Source: JAKALD01 sp963817785 | Lineage (GTDB): Bacteria; Pseudomonadota; Gammaproteobacteria; Burkholderiales; SG8-39 | Reading direction: 5' to 3' | Length of the DNA: 64,000 nt | Assembly (NCBI GenBank): GCA_963817785.1 | Contig: CAWFPL010000006.1 | Span: forward strand, 124,001 to 188,000 | In this document: one piece after another, positions 8,025 to 16,043 of the stretch | Numbering within the stretch: position 1 is the stretch's first letter | Layout: every line of letters begins with the position of its first letter | Notes under the pieces: generated by a model | Databases searched by the model: none | The model's input: the letters and a program-made list of their open reading frames with translations, nothing else | Told to the model about the DNA's origin: nothing | Translations under genes and position numbers: made by a program

Positions 8025-9371
8025 CTAACGGTCCAGTGCACGGCGGAACTCCTTCGGCCGCTGGTCGATGATGCGCTTGGTCTTTAGCTCGAAGCGCGGC
8101 AGGGTTTCGGGTGCCACCGGCTCGCAGCGCAAACGCACGTGCAGCGCGTTATGGATGCGGTCGCTCAGGTGACTCGCCACCTCAGCCCACTTGTCTCTGT
8201 CCAGCGATTTCACCGGCTCGAACTTCACCGTCATGGCGTCGTTTTCTGCCTCGCGCGTGAGGATCAGCTCGTAGGAATTGCTGATCTCAGGCATCTCGCC
8301 GATCAGATTCTCGACCGCGGTCTGGTACACGTTGGTGCCGCGCACGGTGACCATGAAGTCGGTGCGGCCGAGCACCGCACCTTCGTATTTCACCCAGGTG
8401 CGGCCGCAGGCGCACGACAGGCGCTGCCGCACCAGGTCATGGCTGCGGTAGTTGAGCAGCGGCTGCGCGCTGTTGGCGTAGCTCGTGACGATGTTCTCGC
8501 CGATCTCGCCCTCGGTGACCTCCTTGCCAGTCGCGGGATCCATCGACCAGGAGAACACGTTCATCTCGTTGACATGCACGCCGTCGCCGTTCGGGCAACC
8601 GGGCGCGAGCGCATCGATTTCGGCGATGCCGAGGAGCTCCCCGGCCTTCGCGCCCCAGGCCTTCTCGATCTGGGCGCGCATCGCCGGCAGCGCAGTCGGG
8701 CCGGGTTCGCCGGCGTGGTAGGTGTACTTGATCGACGATTTCGACACGTCGACGCCCATCTCGGCCGCAACCGCGGCCATGCGCAACGCGAACGTCGGCG
8801 TTGAGATCAGCACCGTGGGCTTCAAGCGCATGATTGCCTGAATGTGTCCCTTGGTGTCGAGCCCGCCGCCCGAGATCACGCGGCAGCCGAGGCGGCGTGC
8901 TCCCCAGTACGCGCTCCAGAAACCAGCGAAATTGCCCCAGCCAAAAGCGAAATAGAACGAATCGCCAGGGCGGATGCCGAGCGCCCAGAAGCCGTACACC
9001 CAGGATTCGCCGTAGCGCACTGTGTCGTACATCGAGTAGGGGATGGCGAGCGATTTGCCGGTCGTCCCTGAGGTCTCGCAGTGGTGCGCGACCAGCTCCT
9101 GAGGAAGCGCGAGCGTGGGGCCATAGGGGGGATTGGCGAGCTGGTTGTCGATGAATTCGCTCTTGTCGGTAAGCGGCACCTTCCGCTTGAAATCCTCCAG
9201 CGTCCGGATGTCGCCGGGCTTCAGGCGGGCATCGTCGAACTTGGTGCGGTAGAACGGGCTGCGCTCGTATACGGAATGGACCAGCGCCTGCAGGTGCCTC
9301 AGGTGCAGCGCGTCGAGTTTCGCCCGCGGCATGGTCTCGGTGTGCTTATTCCAGAATTTTGCGTTGTTCAA
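8025..9371 (-). CDS. PaaK-like aryl/acyl-CoA ligase
   Basis: A 448-residue adenylate-forming enzyme of the phenylacetate-CoA ligase type: the N-terminus has ETMPRAKLDALHLRHLQALV and YERSPFYRTKFDDA, typical of PaaK, and the P-loop-like motif is CETSGTTGKS. The C-terminal ACT-like part has TVRGTNVYQTAVE. It would convert an aromatic or cyclic carboxylate, ATP and CoA to a CoA thioester. The start I chose is TTG 9371: a purine-rich GGAGGAGGAAA site precedes it and it overlaps the TetR stop as TTGA. An ATG in the same frame lies 32 codons upstream but sits inside tetR. The acid it activates is not evident. Confidence 0.88.
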   Translation of the reverse strand: MNNAKFWNKHTETMPRAKLDALHLRHLQALVHSVYERSPFYRTKFDDARLKPGDIRTLEDFKRKVPLTDKSEFIDNQLANPPYGPTLALPQELVAHHCETSGTTGKSLAIPYSMYDTVRYGESWVYGFWALGIRPGDSFYFAFGWGNFAGFWSAYWGARRLGCRVISGGGLDTKGHIQAIMRLKPTVLISTPTFALRMAAVAAEMGVDVSKSSIKYTYHAGEPGPTALPAMRAQIEKAWGAKAGELLGIAEIDALAPGCPNGDGVHVNEMNVFSWSMDPATGKEVTEGEIGENIVTSYANSAQPLLNYRSHDLVRQRLSCACGRTWVKYEGAVLGRTDFMVTVRGTNVYQTAVENLIGEMPEISNSYELILTREAENDAMTVKFEPVKSLDRDKWAEVASHLSDRIHNALHVRLRCEPVAPETLPRFELKTKRIIDQRPKEFRRALDR

Positions 9372-9988
9372 GCTTTCCTCCTCCTCTTGCTGATTCCAGA
9401 CAAAACCACCTCTCTTAGCGCTCGCACGAGCGCCGGCCCGCGCAGAACGTTCGAGCGGCGATGCCACTCGAGGAACGTTCCGTCATGGTTGGCCATGATG
9501 ATCGAAGCGAGCTCGCGCGGGCTCAAGTCGGCGCGCAGCTCGCCACGGGCTATGCCATCCTTGATGAGGCGCTCCACGAACCCATACAGGCGGCGATAGA
9601 TACGCTCGATGAACCGGCTCGCTGCGGCCTTGCGTCCGCCGAATTCGAGCGACATCAGAATGAGCAGCAGCACCTCGTCGCGGTGCGTGACGCCGAGCTT
9701 CGCCTGGTGGTACAGGAACGCGACAAGCCGGTCCGCGGCGCTCGGGCCCGCCGCCTCGGCGGTCTTGAGCGCATCGTCGACCACAATCGCCTGCACCCGC
9801 TTCAGGAGCTCGAGCAGCACCGCCTCCTTGCTGCCGAAATAGAAGTACACCGAGCCCTTGGAAAGCCGCGCCGCAGCGGCAATCTGCTCAAGATTGGTCG
9901 AGCGGTAACCGCGCGAGACGAACAGGTGCAGAGCCGAGTCGAGCAGCCGGGCGGTACTCGCGAGGCGCCGGGCTTGCTTGGTGCTCAT
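9368..9988 (-). CDS. TetR-family regulator
   Basis: A 206-residue TetR repressor. The N-terminal helix-turn-helix is clear (LEQIAAAARLSKGSVYFYFGSKEAVLLEL), and the rest is the variable ligand domain. Start ATG 9988 overlaps the TGA of the Rieske gene (ATGA), and its own stop overlaps the ligase start, so the regulator is embedded in the operon it probably controls. A 16-bp near-palindrome at 12610-12625, inside the promoter of the PaaA-like gene, is the best operator candidate. Ligand probably a CoA thioester by analogy with PaaR-type regulators; that is inference. Confidence 0.9.
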   Translation of the reverse strand: MSTKQARRLASTARLLDSALHLFVSRGYRSTNLEQIAAAARLSKGSVYFYFGSKEAVLLELLKRVQAIVVDDALKTAEAAGPSAADRLVAFLYHQAKLGVTHRDEVLLLILMSLEFGGRKAAASRFIERIYRRLYGFVERLIKDGIARGELRADLSPRELASIIMANHDGTFLEWHRRSNVLRGPALVRALREVVLSGISKRRRKA

Positions 9989-10311
9989 GTGGCAAGGCCG
10001 GTGACATCGACCTCGACTGTGTCGCCGACCACCCGCACCGGCGCCCGCTTCAGGTCGTGCTGCGGCCGGCGCACGCGGCTGATGTGCTGGCCGGTGCGCA
10101 CGTCGAACTCCCACAGATGCTTGGCGCAGATCAGCACGTCGCCTTCACGCTCGCCAAAAGAAAGCTGGGCGCCTTCGTGCGGGCAGGCGTCTAGGTAGGC
10201 TGAGATGCCGCCTTCGAATTTCAGCAGAATCAGATCGACCCCGCCGACGTTGACCGGGAAGATCTCGCCGTCATCGAACTCCGAAAGCTCGGCTGCCTTC
10301 TGCCAGCTCAC
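9985..10311 (-). CDS. Rieske [2Fe-2S] ferredoxin
   Basis: A 108-residue Rieske ferredoxin with both ligand pairs: CPH in DACPHEGAQ and CAKH in ICAKHLWEFD. Length and the lack of a membrane anchor fit a soluble electron carrier of the kind that feeds oxygenases. The start is GTG 10311, overlapping the stop of the preceding hydratase as GTGA. It sits in the same operon as the PaaA-like di-iron protein, so it is the likely electron donor. No ferredoxin reductase gene is present in the window. Confidence 0.9.
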   Translation of the reverse strand: MSWQKAAELSEFDDGEIFPVNVGGVDLILLKFEGGISAYLDACPHEGAQLSFGEREGDVLICAKHLWEFDVRTGQHISRVRRPQHDLKRAPVRVVGDTVEVDVTGLAT

Positions 10312-11090
10312 CGGCCTTTGAATTGCGGTTTTCGTTTCTCGACGAAGGACCGGGCGCCTTCCTCGTGGTCCTCGGTCTTCTTGAGGATGCTCTGGCCGAG
10401 GCGCTCGAGTTGACGGCCCGTGTCTGGGTCGACGTTGGCCGAGGCGTTCAGTACCAGCTTGGCGAGCCCGAGGGCGAGCGGTGCCTTGGCGGCGAGCTCG
10501 CGCGCGAACTCCATCGTCTTCGGCATGAGCTCCGCCGCCGGATGCACTTCCTCGACCAGCCCGATGTCGAGCGCGCGCTGTCCCGGAATCATATCCCCGG
10601 ACATCACCAGTTTCTTGGCCTTCGCAAGGCCGATGAGCTTGACCAGGCGCGAGCAGCCTCCCGAGCCTGGGATCAAGCCGACATTGTTCTCCGGGAACCC
10701 GAGCTTCGCCGTATCCGCGGCGAAGCGGAAGTCGCAGGACAGGGCCAGCTCGAGCCCGCCGCCGGCGGCTACGCCGTTGATCGCCGCGATCACCGGCACC
10801 TCGATCGCCTCGATCTCGTCGAACACGTTGTGAATGTCGCGGGCGACCCGCCTGAATCCGCGCGTGCCGATGTCGGCGAGGCCTTTCATGCCACGCACGT
10901 CCTCGCCGGCCGAAAAGGCACGGCCTTCCCCGGTGATGACCAGCACCCTGAGCGCATCGTCCTCAACCAGCGAGCGAACGGCTGCGCGCAGCTCGTCGCG
11001 CATCTTCTGGTTCCAGGAGTTGAGCGTGTCGGGCCGGTTGAGCGTGAGGACGGCGATGCCTTGCTCGCGCTCGACCTTGATGAACTCCAT
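10308..11090 (-). CDS. Enoyl-CoA hydratase/isomerase (crotonase fold)
   Basis: A 260-residue crotonase-family enzyme. The oxyanion-hole segment is GRAFSAGEDVRGM, and both catalytic glutamates of classic hydratases are present: in AAGGGLELALSCD and in GFPENNVGLIPGSGG. Start ATG 11090 is 1 bp after the stop of the next hydratase gene, so translation is coupled. Together with the neighbouring hydratase, ligase and oxygenase it suggests hydration or ring cleavage of an oxygenated CoA thioester. Exact substrate unknown; hydratase versus isomerase cannot be told from sequence. Confidence 0.88.
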   Translation of the reverse strand: MEFIKVEREQGIAVLTLNRPDTLNSWNQKMRDELRAAVRSLVEDDALRVLVITGEGRAFSAGEDVRGMKGLADIGTRGFRRVARDIHNVFDEIEAIEVPVIAAINGVAAGGGLELALSCDFRFAADTAKLGFPENNVGLIPGSGGCSRLVKLIGLAKAKKLVMSGDMIPGQRALDIGLVEEVHPAAELMPKTMEFARELAAKAPLALGLAKLVLNASANVDPDTGRQLERLGQSILKKTEDHEEGARSFVEKRKPQFKGR

Positions 11091-11091
11091 G

Positions 11092-11865
11092 CTAGCGGCC
11101 CCGGTAGCTGGGCGGACGCTTCTCGAGGAAGGCCTTGAGACCCTCGGCGACATCCTCCGATGCGAACAGCTGGTTCTGGTGCGCGCGCTCGATGGCCAGG
11201 CCTTCCGAAAGGCTCGCTTCCAGGCCCATATTGACCGAAAGCTTGATGTAGCCCTGCGCCATCGACGGCCCCGAGGCGAGCTTTCGGGCGTAGCCCATCA
11301 CTTCATCCGCGAACTTGTCCTCGGGGAGGACGCGGTCGACGATGCCGAGCTGCAGCGCCTCTTCCGGCCCGACGGGGTCACCGGTCACCATCATGTGGAG
11401 GGCGCGGCTCTTGGGAATGAGGCGGGGAAGGCGCTGCGTCCCGCCCATGCCGGGCGAAAGCCCGAGGTTCACCTCGGCGAGGCCAAATCGGTATTTGCCG
11501 GCGGCCGCGAAGCGGAAATCGCAGCACAGCGCGAGTTCCAGGCCGCCGCCGATGCAGTGGCCGGTGATCGCCGCAATGAAGATCTTCGGCGTGCGTGTGA
11601 TGGCGTCGACCGTCTCGTGCGCCGCCGTGAGGAAATTGGCGAATTGCGCTCGGTCCGAATCCTTGAGAGTCGAGATGTCGGCGCCCGAGCAGAAGAACTT
11701 CGGCGAAGCGCTCTTGAGCACGACCGCCCGAACTGCGCTGTCCTCGCGTGCCTTGCGGATGGCTTCCGAAAGGTCGCGTAGCATCTGCCAGTCGTAGGCA
11801 TTCGCCGGCGGGCGATTGAGGGAGATGACGCCTACGCCTTGCTCTACCGCGAAATCGACGGCCAT
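11092..11865 (-). CDS. Enoyl-CoA hydratase/isomerase (crotonase fold)
   Basis: A 257-residue crotonase-family enzyme, clearly a different paralogue from its downstream neighbour. It has KFFCSGADIS at the oxyanion hole and both glutamates, in IGGGLELALCCD and FGLAEVNLGLSPGMGG. It ends in the FLEKRPPSYRGR-type tail common in this family. A good AGGAGAGG ribosome site precedes ATG 11865, and the PaaA-like gene ends 11 bp upstream. Two consecutive hydratases imply two hydration or hydrolytic steps in the pathway. Confidence 0.88.
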   Translation of the reverse strand: MAVDFAVEQGVGVISLNRPPANAYDWQMLRDLSEAIRKAREDSAVRAVVLKSASPKFFCSGADISTLKDSDRAQFANFLTAAHETVDAITRTPKIFIAAITGHCIGGGLELALCCDFRFAAAGKYRFGLAEVNLGLSPGMGGTQRLPRLIPKSRALHMMVTGDPVGPEEALQLGIVDRVLPEDKFADEVMGYARKLASGPSMAQGYIKLSVNMGLEASLSEGLAIERAHQNQLFASEDVAEGLKAFLEKRPPSYRGR

Positions 11866-11876
11866 GGTTGCCTCTC

Positions 11877-12602
11877 CTAAAGGAAGCGCCGGTTGGCGAG
11901 GTTGTCCGGGACGTTGAGTCCCAGCTTCCTGATCTCCGGAATCGCTTCGGCGATGTATTTCTGCCGCAGCGCCTCGTTCTCATGCATCTTGATGCCCCAC
12001 TTCACGTAAAGGGGCGAATTCTTGGAGTCGGAGCGGCCGAACATATCGAGCGCTACGGGCCACCACTTCTTCAGCCGCTCCTGCGCCGCGTTCTTTCCCT
12101 CCGGACTGCCGCAGATCTCCTTCAGGTGCTGGAATCCGGCCCGGGTATGAAACTCCTCATCGCCTTCGAGCTCGGGCGCCGCCTTGGCGAGCGGCTCGTA
12201 GGGCGCGCCGGTCATTTCGATGCCGACGTACAGCCCGACGCGGTCGATCAGGGCGTGGAACCAAGCCAGGTCGATCCAGTCTTCCAGCGGAATGTGGAAC
12301 GCGTACTGCTTGATCGGGCGGTATTGGTTTGGGTTCGCCCCCAGCCCCTCGATCAACTCGGCGACTATCTTGCCGTGGTTGACTTCCTGCCGGACGATCT
12401 CGGCCTCGATCTCCATGGCGCGGCCGTGCGGGGCATAGCGCAGGCCGGCGTTGGCAATGTTGGCGAGGATCTTGCGGTACTCAGGGTTGCCATTGTTTTC
12501 GAGGTGGGCGTCCAGCAGAAGCTTCACCAGCATGTCGCGGAACTCCGCCGGCATCGCCGGATCGCCCTGCTTGTACAGTTGGTCTGGGAAATGGGTGCGC
12601 AT
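11877..12602 (-). CDS. PaaA/PaaC-family di-iron oxygenase subunit
   Basis: A 241-residue ferritin-like protein of the phenylacetyl-CoA epoxidase family. Two di-iron motifs are visible: QE73VNH76 and DEE149EFH152, the second in the EExFHxxxG context typical of PaaA. No PaaB, PaaC, PaaD or PaaE homologue is in the window, so it differs from the five-gene Paa complex and may work as a single oxygenase component fed by the Rieske ferredoxin encoded downstream. It is the first gene of the minus-strand operon. No ribosome site precedes ATG 12602; the promoter places the transcription start at or next to this ATG. An internal Met at codon 17 is an alternative start. Confidence 0.85.
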   Translation of the reverse strand: MRTHFPDQLYKQGDPAMPAEFRDMLVKLLLDAHLENNGNPEYRKILANIANAGLRYAPHGRAMEIEAEIVRQEVNHGKIVAELIEGLGANPNQYRPIKQYAFHIPLEDWIDLAWFHALIDRVGLYVGIEMTGAPYEPLAKAAPELEGDEEFHTRAGFQHLKEICGSPEGKNAAQERLKKWWPVALDMFGRSDSKNSPLYVKWGIKMHENEALRQKYIAEAIPEIRKLGLNVPDNLANRRFL

Positions 12603-12608
12603 GGCACA

Positions 12609-12637
12609 ATACTATCCAGACAGTAAGTATGCGTCAA
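12609..12637 (-). promoter_or_regulatory. Sigma-70 promoter with overlapping TetR-type operator
   Basis: On the minus strand there is TTGACG (12632-12637), a spacer of exactly 17 bases and TAGTAT (12609-12614). Six bases separate the -10 box from the ATG of the PaaA-like gene, so the mRNA should be leaderless or nearly so. Within it, 12610-12625 reads TACTGTCTGGATAGTA on the minus strand, a 16-bp palindrome with 6 of 8 paired positions, covering spacer and -10. That is a normal position for TetR-type repression. Confidence 0.65.
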
Positions 12638-12858
12638 GCCGAACGGCGAGATCGCGTGCATGTCTCGTGCCGTGGTGTACTCCGTACCGCGTACGATTTC
12701 GAAGAACGATCTTGTGCTGCAGCGCCGCAGGGGCATCGAAGCGCTTTAGCGCGAGACATCGACCGGCAAGCGTGGCCCTGAGCATGCGATCTACCCATAG
12801 GTGCTCAGCATCGGACTGTTGGCGCTACGTGACTCACCTATCAACAGAGGAACAAGTT

Positions 12859-13701
12859 ATGCCCATAGACTTTCATTGCAATCTGTTCACCCCTGAATCG
12901 ATCAAGAAGAACTGGTACGACAGCCCGGAAATGTACCGGCTGATCAAGTGGTGGAAGATGGAGGAGAGGGTACAGGGCAAGACCGTCGAGGAATTCGTCA
13001 AGCTGCTCGATGACGCCGGTTGCGACAAAGCCCTGGTGCCGGCGATCCGCATGTTCTCCTACAAGCGCAAGGTGATGGTCTGGGACATCACCGAAGAAGA
13101 AGTGTTGGAAGCCGTCAAAGTATCGGGCGGGCGTATCGTCGGTTTGGCCGGCTTCAGTCCGTTCAAGGGCATGGAGAGCGTTCGCCAGGTCGAGAAGGCC
13201 GTCAAGGAATACGGCTTCAAGGGCGTCTATATCCATCCCTACGGTTGGGGGATTCCGCTCAACCATCGGCAGTGGTACCCGCTGTACACCAAGTGCGCCG
13301 AGCTCGGCGTGCCGGTCTCGATGCAGGTAGGGCATTCGGCGGAGCACATGCCCAACGAGTTCGGACGCCCGATCCACATGGACGACATTGCCCTAGACTT
13401 CCCCGAGCTCAACATCATCGGTGCGCACACCGGCTGGCCGTGGACCGAGGAGATGATTTCGCTGGCCTGGAAGCACGAAAACGTTTACCTCGGCATCGAC
13501 GCGCACAATCCGAAGTACCTCGAGCCCTCGCTGTTGCAGTTCATGAAGACGCGCGGCCAGAACAAGGTGATCTGGGGCACCAACTATCCCGCGGTGATGC
13601 ACGGGGAGGCGATTCAGACCATCCGTAATGAGCTCGGCCTGTCGGACAAGGTCGCCGAGAAGATCCTGCACGGCAACGCCGCGCGGGTCTATAAGCTATG
13701 A
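12859..13701 (+). CDS. Amidohydrolase-2 family protein with altered metal ligands
   Basis: A 280-residue TIM-barrel protein of the amidohydrolase 2 family (relatives of ACMSD-type decarboxylases and lactone hydrolases). Start ATG 12859 has an AGAGGAA site upstream. Where most relatives have HxH at strand 1, this one has H6-C-N8; the next two histidines (H159 in QVGHSAE, H190 in GAHTGWPW) are kept; and the strand 8 Asp is replaced by N242 in WGTNYP. This may weaken or abolish metal binding. It heads the plus-strand operon with a thiolase (overlapping its end) and a hydratase, suggesting C-C or lactone hydrolysis of a CoA pathway intermediate. Confidence 0.82.
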   Translation: MPIDFHCNLFTPESIKKNWYDSPEMYRLIKWWKMEERVQGKTVEEFVKLLDDAGCDKALVPAIRMFSYKRKVMVWDITEEEVLEAVKVSGGRIVGLAGFSPFKGMESVRQVEKAVKEYGFKGVYIHPYGWGIPLNHRQWYPLYTKCAELGVPVSMQVGHSAEHMPNEFGRPIHMDDIALDFPELNIIGAHTGWPWTEEMISLAWKHENVYLGIDAHNPKYLEPSLLQFMKTRGQNKVIWGTNYPAVMHGEAIQTIRNELGLSDKVAEKILHGNAARVYKL

Positions 13702-13712
13702 AGGAGCAGGCG

Positions 13713-14903
13713 ATGAATACTGACATTGTGGCCGTCGGCGCCGTGCGCACGCCGATCGGTAGCTTCGGTGGCAGGCTGCGCGACATCCCGGCGTACGAGC
13801 TCGGCGCCGTCGCAATCCGCGGCGTGCTCAAGGAAAGCGGCGTCGAGGCGTCGATGATCGACAGGGTCGTCTACGCCAATTGCCGTCAGGCGGGCAATGG
13901 CCCGAATCCGGCGCGGACGGCGGCGGTTAAAGGTGGGCTGCCGGTCACGTCATCTGTTATGACTGTCAACATGGCGTGCCCATCGGGTATGAAGACCGTG
14001 ATGCTGGCCGCGCGCGAGCTGCAGGCCCGTGCCGCCCGCTTCGTGATGGCCGGCGGGATGGAGTCGATGAGCACGATGCCCTACTTGCTCAAGGGGGCGC
14101 GCTGGGAAGGCTTCAAGGCGGGCGACAAGACGTTGCTCGACAGTTGGTCGGACACCATCGATCCGCTGTGCGGCTACGGCATGGGCATGACGGCCGAAAA
14201 TCAGGCCGAGAGGTACAACATTACCCGTAAGTCCCAGGACGAGTTCGCACTGCAGTCGCAGCAACGTGCGGCTACTGCTCAGGCGGCAGGCTGGTTCGAC
14301 GACGAGATCGTGCCGGTCCACCTGGAGCCGAGCAGGAAGCATCCGGAAGGCGAACAGTTCGCCCGCGACGAGGGCTGGCGCGCCGACACCACACTCGAGA
14401 AGCTGGCCAAATTGCGCACCGTGTTCAAGAAGGACGGCACGGTGAGCGCCGGCAATGCCTGCACAATGGGCGATGCCGCGTGCGCGATCGTACTCACCAC
14501 GCGCGAGCAGGCCAAGGCATGCGGCCTCGACCCGCTGTTCTCGGTAGTGGCGTTCGCCGAGGCGGCGGTCGAGCCGTCTCTGATGGGCGACGGTCCCGGC
14601 GCGTCAATACCGCTTGCGCTCGAGCAGGCCGGCATGACACTGGCCGACATGGACTTCATCGAGGTCAACGAGGCCTTCGCGGCGCAGATTCTGGCCAACG
14701 AGCGGGCACTGCGGTGGAACCGAGACCGCGTCAACGTCTGGGGCGGAGCGATCGCGCTCGGACATCCGACCGGCTTCACCGGCGCGCGGCTACTGATCAC
14801 GCTGTCGGCGATCCTGCGTCGCCACGGCAAGGAGCTCGGCGTGGCCGGCATCTGCGGCGGCGGCGGCGTGACGACTGCGATGGTCATCCGTCGCGAATCC
14901 TGA
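13713..14903 (+). CDS. Thiolase (acetyl-CoA acyltransferase)
   Basis: A 396-residue thiolase with all three catalytic elements: C89 in VNMACPSGMK, the His of ALGHPTGFTGAR (about 350) and the Cys of GICGGGGVTT (about 381). ATG 13713 is preferred because AAGGAG lies 6 bases upstream; an earlier ATG at 13698 overlaps the amidohydrolase stop but would put the ribosome site inside the coding sequence. The reaction would be CoA-dependent cleavage of a 3-ketoacyl-CoA, the last step of the pathway. In an operon with the genes on both sides. Confidence 0.92.
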   Translation: MNTDIVAVGAVRTPIGSFGGRLRDIPAYELGAVAIRGVLKESGVEASMIDRVVYANCRQAGNGPNPARTAAVKGGLPVTSSVMTVNMACPSGMKTVMLAARELQARAARFVMAGGMESMSTMPYLLKGARWEGFKAGDKTLLDSWSDTIDPLCGYGMGMTAENQAERYNITRKSQDEFALQSQQRAATAQAAGWFDDEIVPVHLEPSRKHPEGEQFARDEGWRADTTLEKLAKLRTVFKKDGTVSAGNACTMGDAACAIVLTTREQAKACGLDPLFSVVAFAEAAVEPSLMGDGPGASIPLALEQAGMTLADMDFIEVNEAFAAQILANERALRWNRDRVNVWGGAIALGHPTGFTGARLLITLSAILRRHGKELGVAGICGGGGVTTAMVIRRES

Positions 14904-14914
14904 AGGGAGGCTGC

Positions 14915-15673
14915 ATGTCGAACGAAGTGCTGATCGAACGGCGGGGCGACCGTATCGCCGTGCTTACCCTGAACCGGCCCGAGGCGATGAACGCGATCAA
15001 CCGGGCCATGACGCACGCGCTGCGCTCGGCGATCGCCGAGCTCGAGACCGACGACGGCGTCGACGTGATCGTGCTGGCGGCGACCGGCGAACGGGCGTTC
15101 TCCACCGGCATCGATCTCAAGGAGCGTCAGACTTTCAGCGATGCCGAGGCCGCGGCATTCCGCGCTGGCGAGCTGTTCCCGATGTACCGTGAGCTCGACG
15201 GCCGCAGCAAGCCGGCGATCGCCTCGGTGTTCGGGCATACGTTGGCCGGCGGCTTCGAACTGGCGCTGTCGTGTGACCTCATCGTCGCCGCCGATGGCAC
15301 GAACTTCGGCCTGCCCGAGGTGAAGTGGGGCATGATCCCGGCGGCCGGCGGCTGTCGCAAGCTGCCGGCGCTGATCGGGCCCGCGCGCGCGAAGGAATTG
15401 ATTCTCACCGCGAAGACCATTTCGGCCGACGAGATGTTACGTCTCGGTGCAGTCAACCGGGTCGTGCCACGCGGAGAGGAGCAAGCAGCGGCACTAGCGC
15501 TGGCGCGCGAGATCGCTGCCAACATGCAGCCGGCCGTGCGCGGTGCCAAGCGCGCGGTCGACGACGGCGTCGACGCGTGGGCGGCATGCCAGTCCGATAT
15601 CGAGATCGCAAACTTCTGCTACGCCTCGAAGGAGCGCAGCGCACGCATCGCGACCTTTGGCACGAAGAATTGA
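14915..15673 (+). CDS. Enoyl-CoA hydratase/isomerase, third paralogue
   Basis: A 252-residue crotonase-fold enzyme with TGERAFSTGIDLKER at the oxyanion hole and both glutamates (AGGFELALSCD, FGLPEVKWGMIPAAGG). GAAGGGAGG precedes ATG 14915. It lies 11 bp after the thiolase, and another gene start follows 13 bp later but is broken. Three crotonase-fold enzymes in one cluster are more than simple beta-oxidation needs, so at least one may act as a hydrolase or ring-opening enzyme. Confidence 0.9.
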   Translation: MSNEVLIERRGDRIAVLTLNRPEAMNAINRAMTHALRSAIAELETDDGVDVIVLAATGERAFSTGIDLKERQTFSDAEAAAFRAGELFPMYRELDGRSKPAIASVFGHTLAGGFELALSCDLIVAADGTNFGLPEVKWGMIPAAGGCRKLPALIGPARAKELILTAKTISADEMLRLGAVNRVVPRGEEQAAALALAREIAANMQPAVRGAKRAVDDGVDAWAACQSDIEIANFCYASKERSARIATFGTKN

Positions 15674-15686
15674 ACCAAAGGAGACC

Positions 15687-15749
15687 ATGGAACAAATCAC
15701 CGTTATCGGCACAACTCTGTATGTCAACGCATCCGTTCTGGATATTGCA
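15687..15749 (+). pseudogene. Truncated start of the next operon gene
   Basis: A good ribosome site (AAAGGAG) and ATG 15687 begin a frame reading MEQITVIGTTLYVNASVLDI, which runs for 21 codons and then meets the truncated end of an insertion-sequence transposase lying on the other strand. The rest of the gene is gone from this window. Its spacing and ribosome site show that the plus-strand catabolic operon once continued. The fragment is too short to name. Confidence 0.6.
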
Positions 15750-16043
15750 ATCCCACGCCTCATCGTCGATCGCCAGCCCGACGAACCACCGGAACAGCAG
15801 GTTGTAGCGCAGTTGCTCGCACACCTGGCGCTCGCTCCTGACCGAGTAGAACACCTGCAGCAGCAGCCACCGCATGGGCTTCACCGGTGCAATGCTTGCA
15901 CGCCGCGTGTCGGCGTAGATCTCGTTGAACAGGCGGTTCAGCCGCCCGAACGCCTCGTTCACTAGCACTCGGATCTAGCGCAGCGGATGATCCGCCGGCA
16001 CAAAGTCATCCAGCTTTGACATCGTGAACAGCGACTCTTGCAT
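15750..16043 (-). pseudogene. IS5-like transposase remnant
   Basis: On the minus strand, starting MQESLFTMSKLDDFVPADHP at 16043, the sequence matches the N-terminus of IS5-type transposases and continues LVNEAFGRLNRLFNEIYADT and LRYNLLFRWFVGLAIDDEAW. An in-frame TAG stands between ADHPLR and IRVLVNEAF, and the frame is cut off after about 98 codons, before the catalytic core. It is therefore dead twice over. The cut end abuts the truncated gene at 15687, so this insertion or its deletion removed the end of the catabolic operon. Confidence 0.8.

Noticed and set aside
8139..8804. A 221-codon plus-strand frame opposite the CoA ligase
   Set aside because: It is the antisense shadow of the PaaK-like gene, which has clear family motifs.
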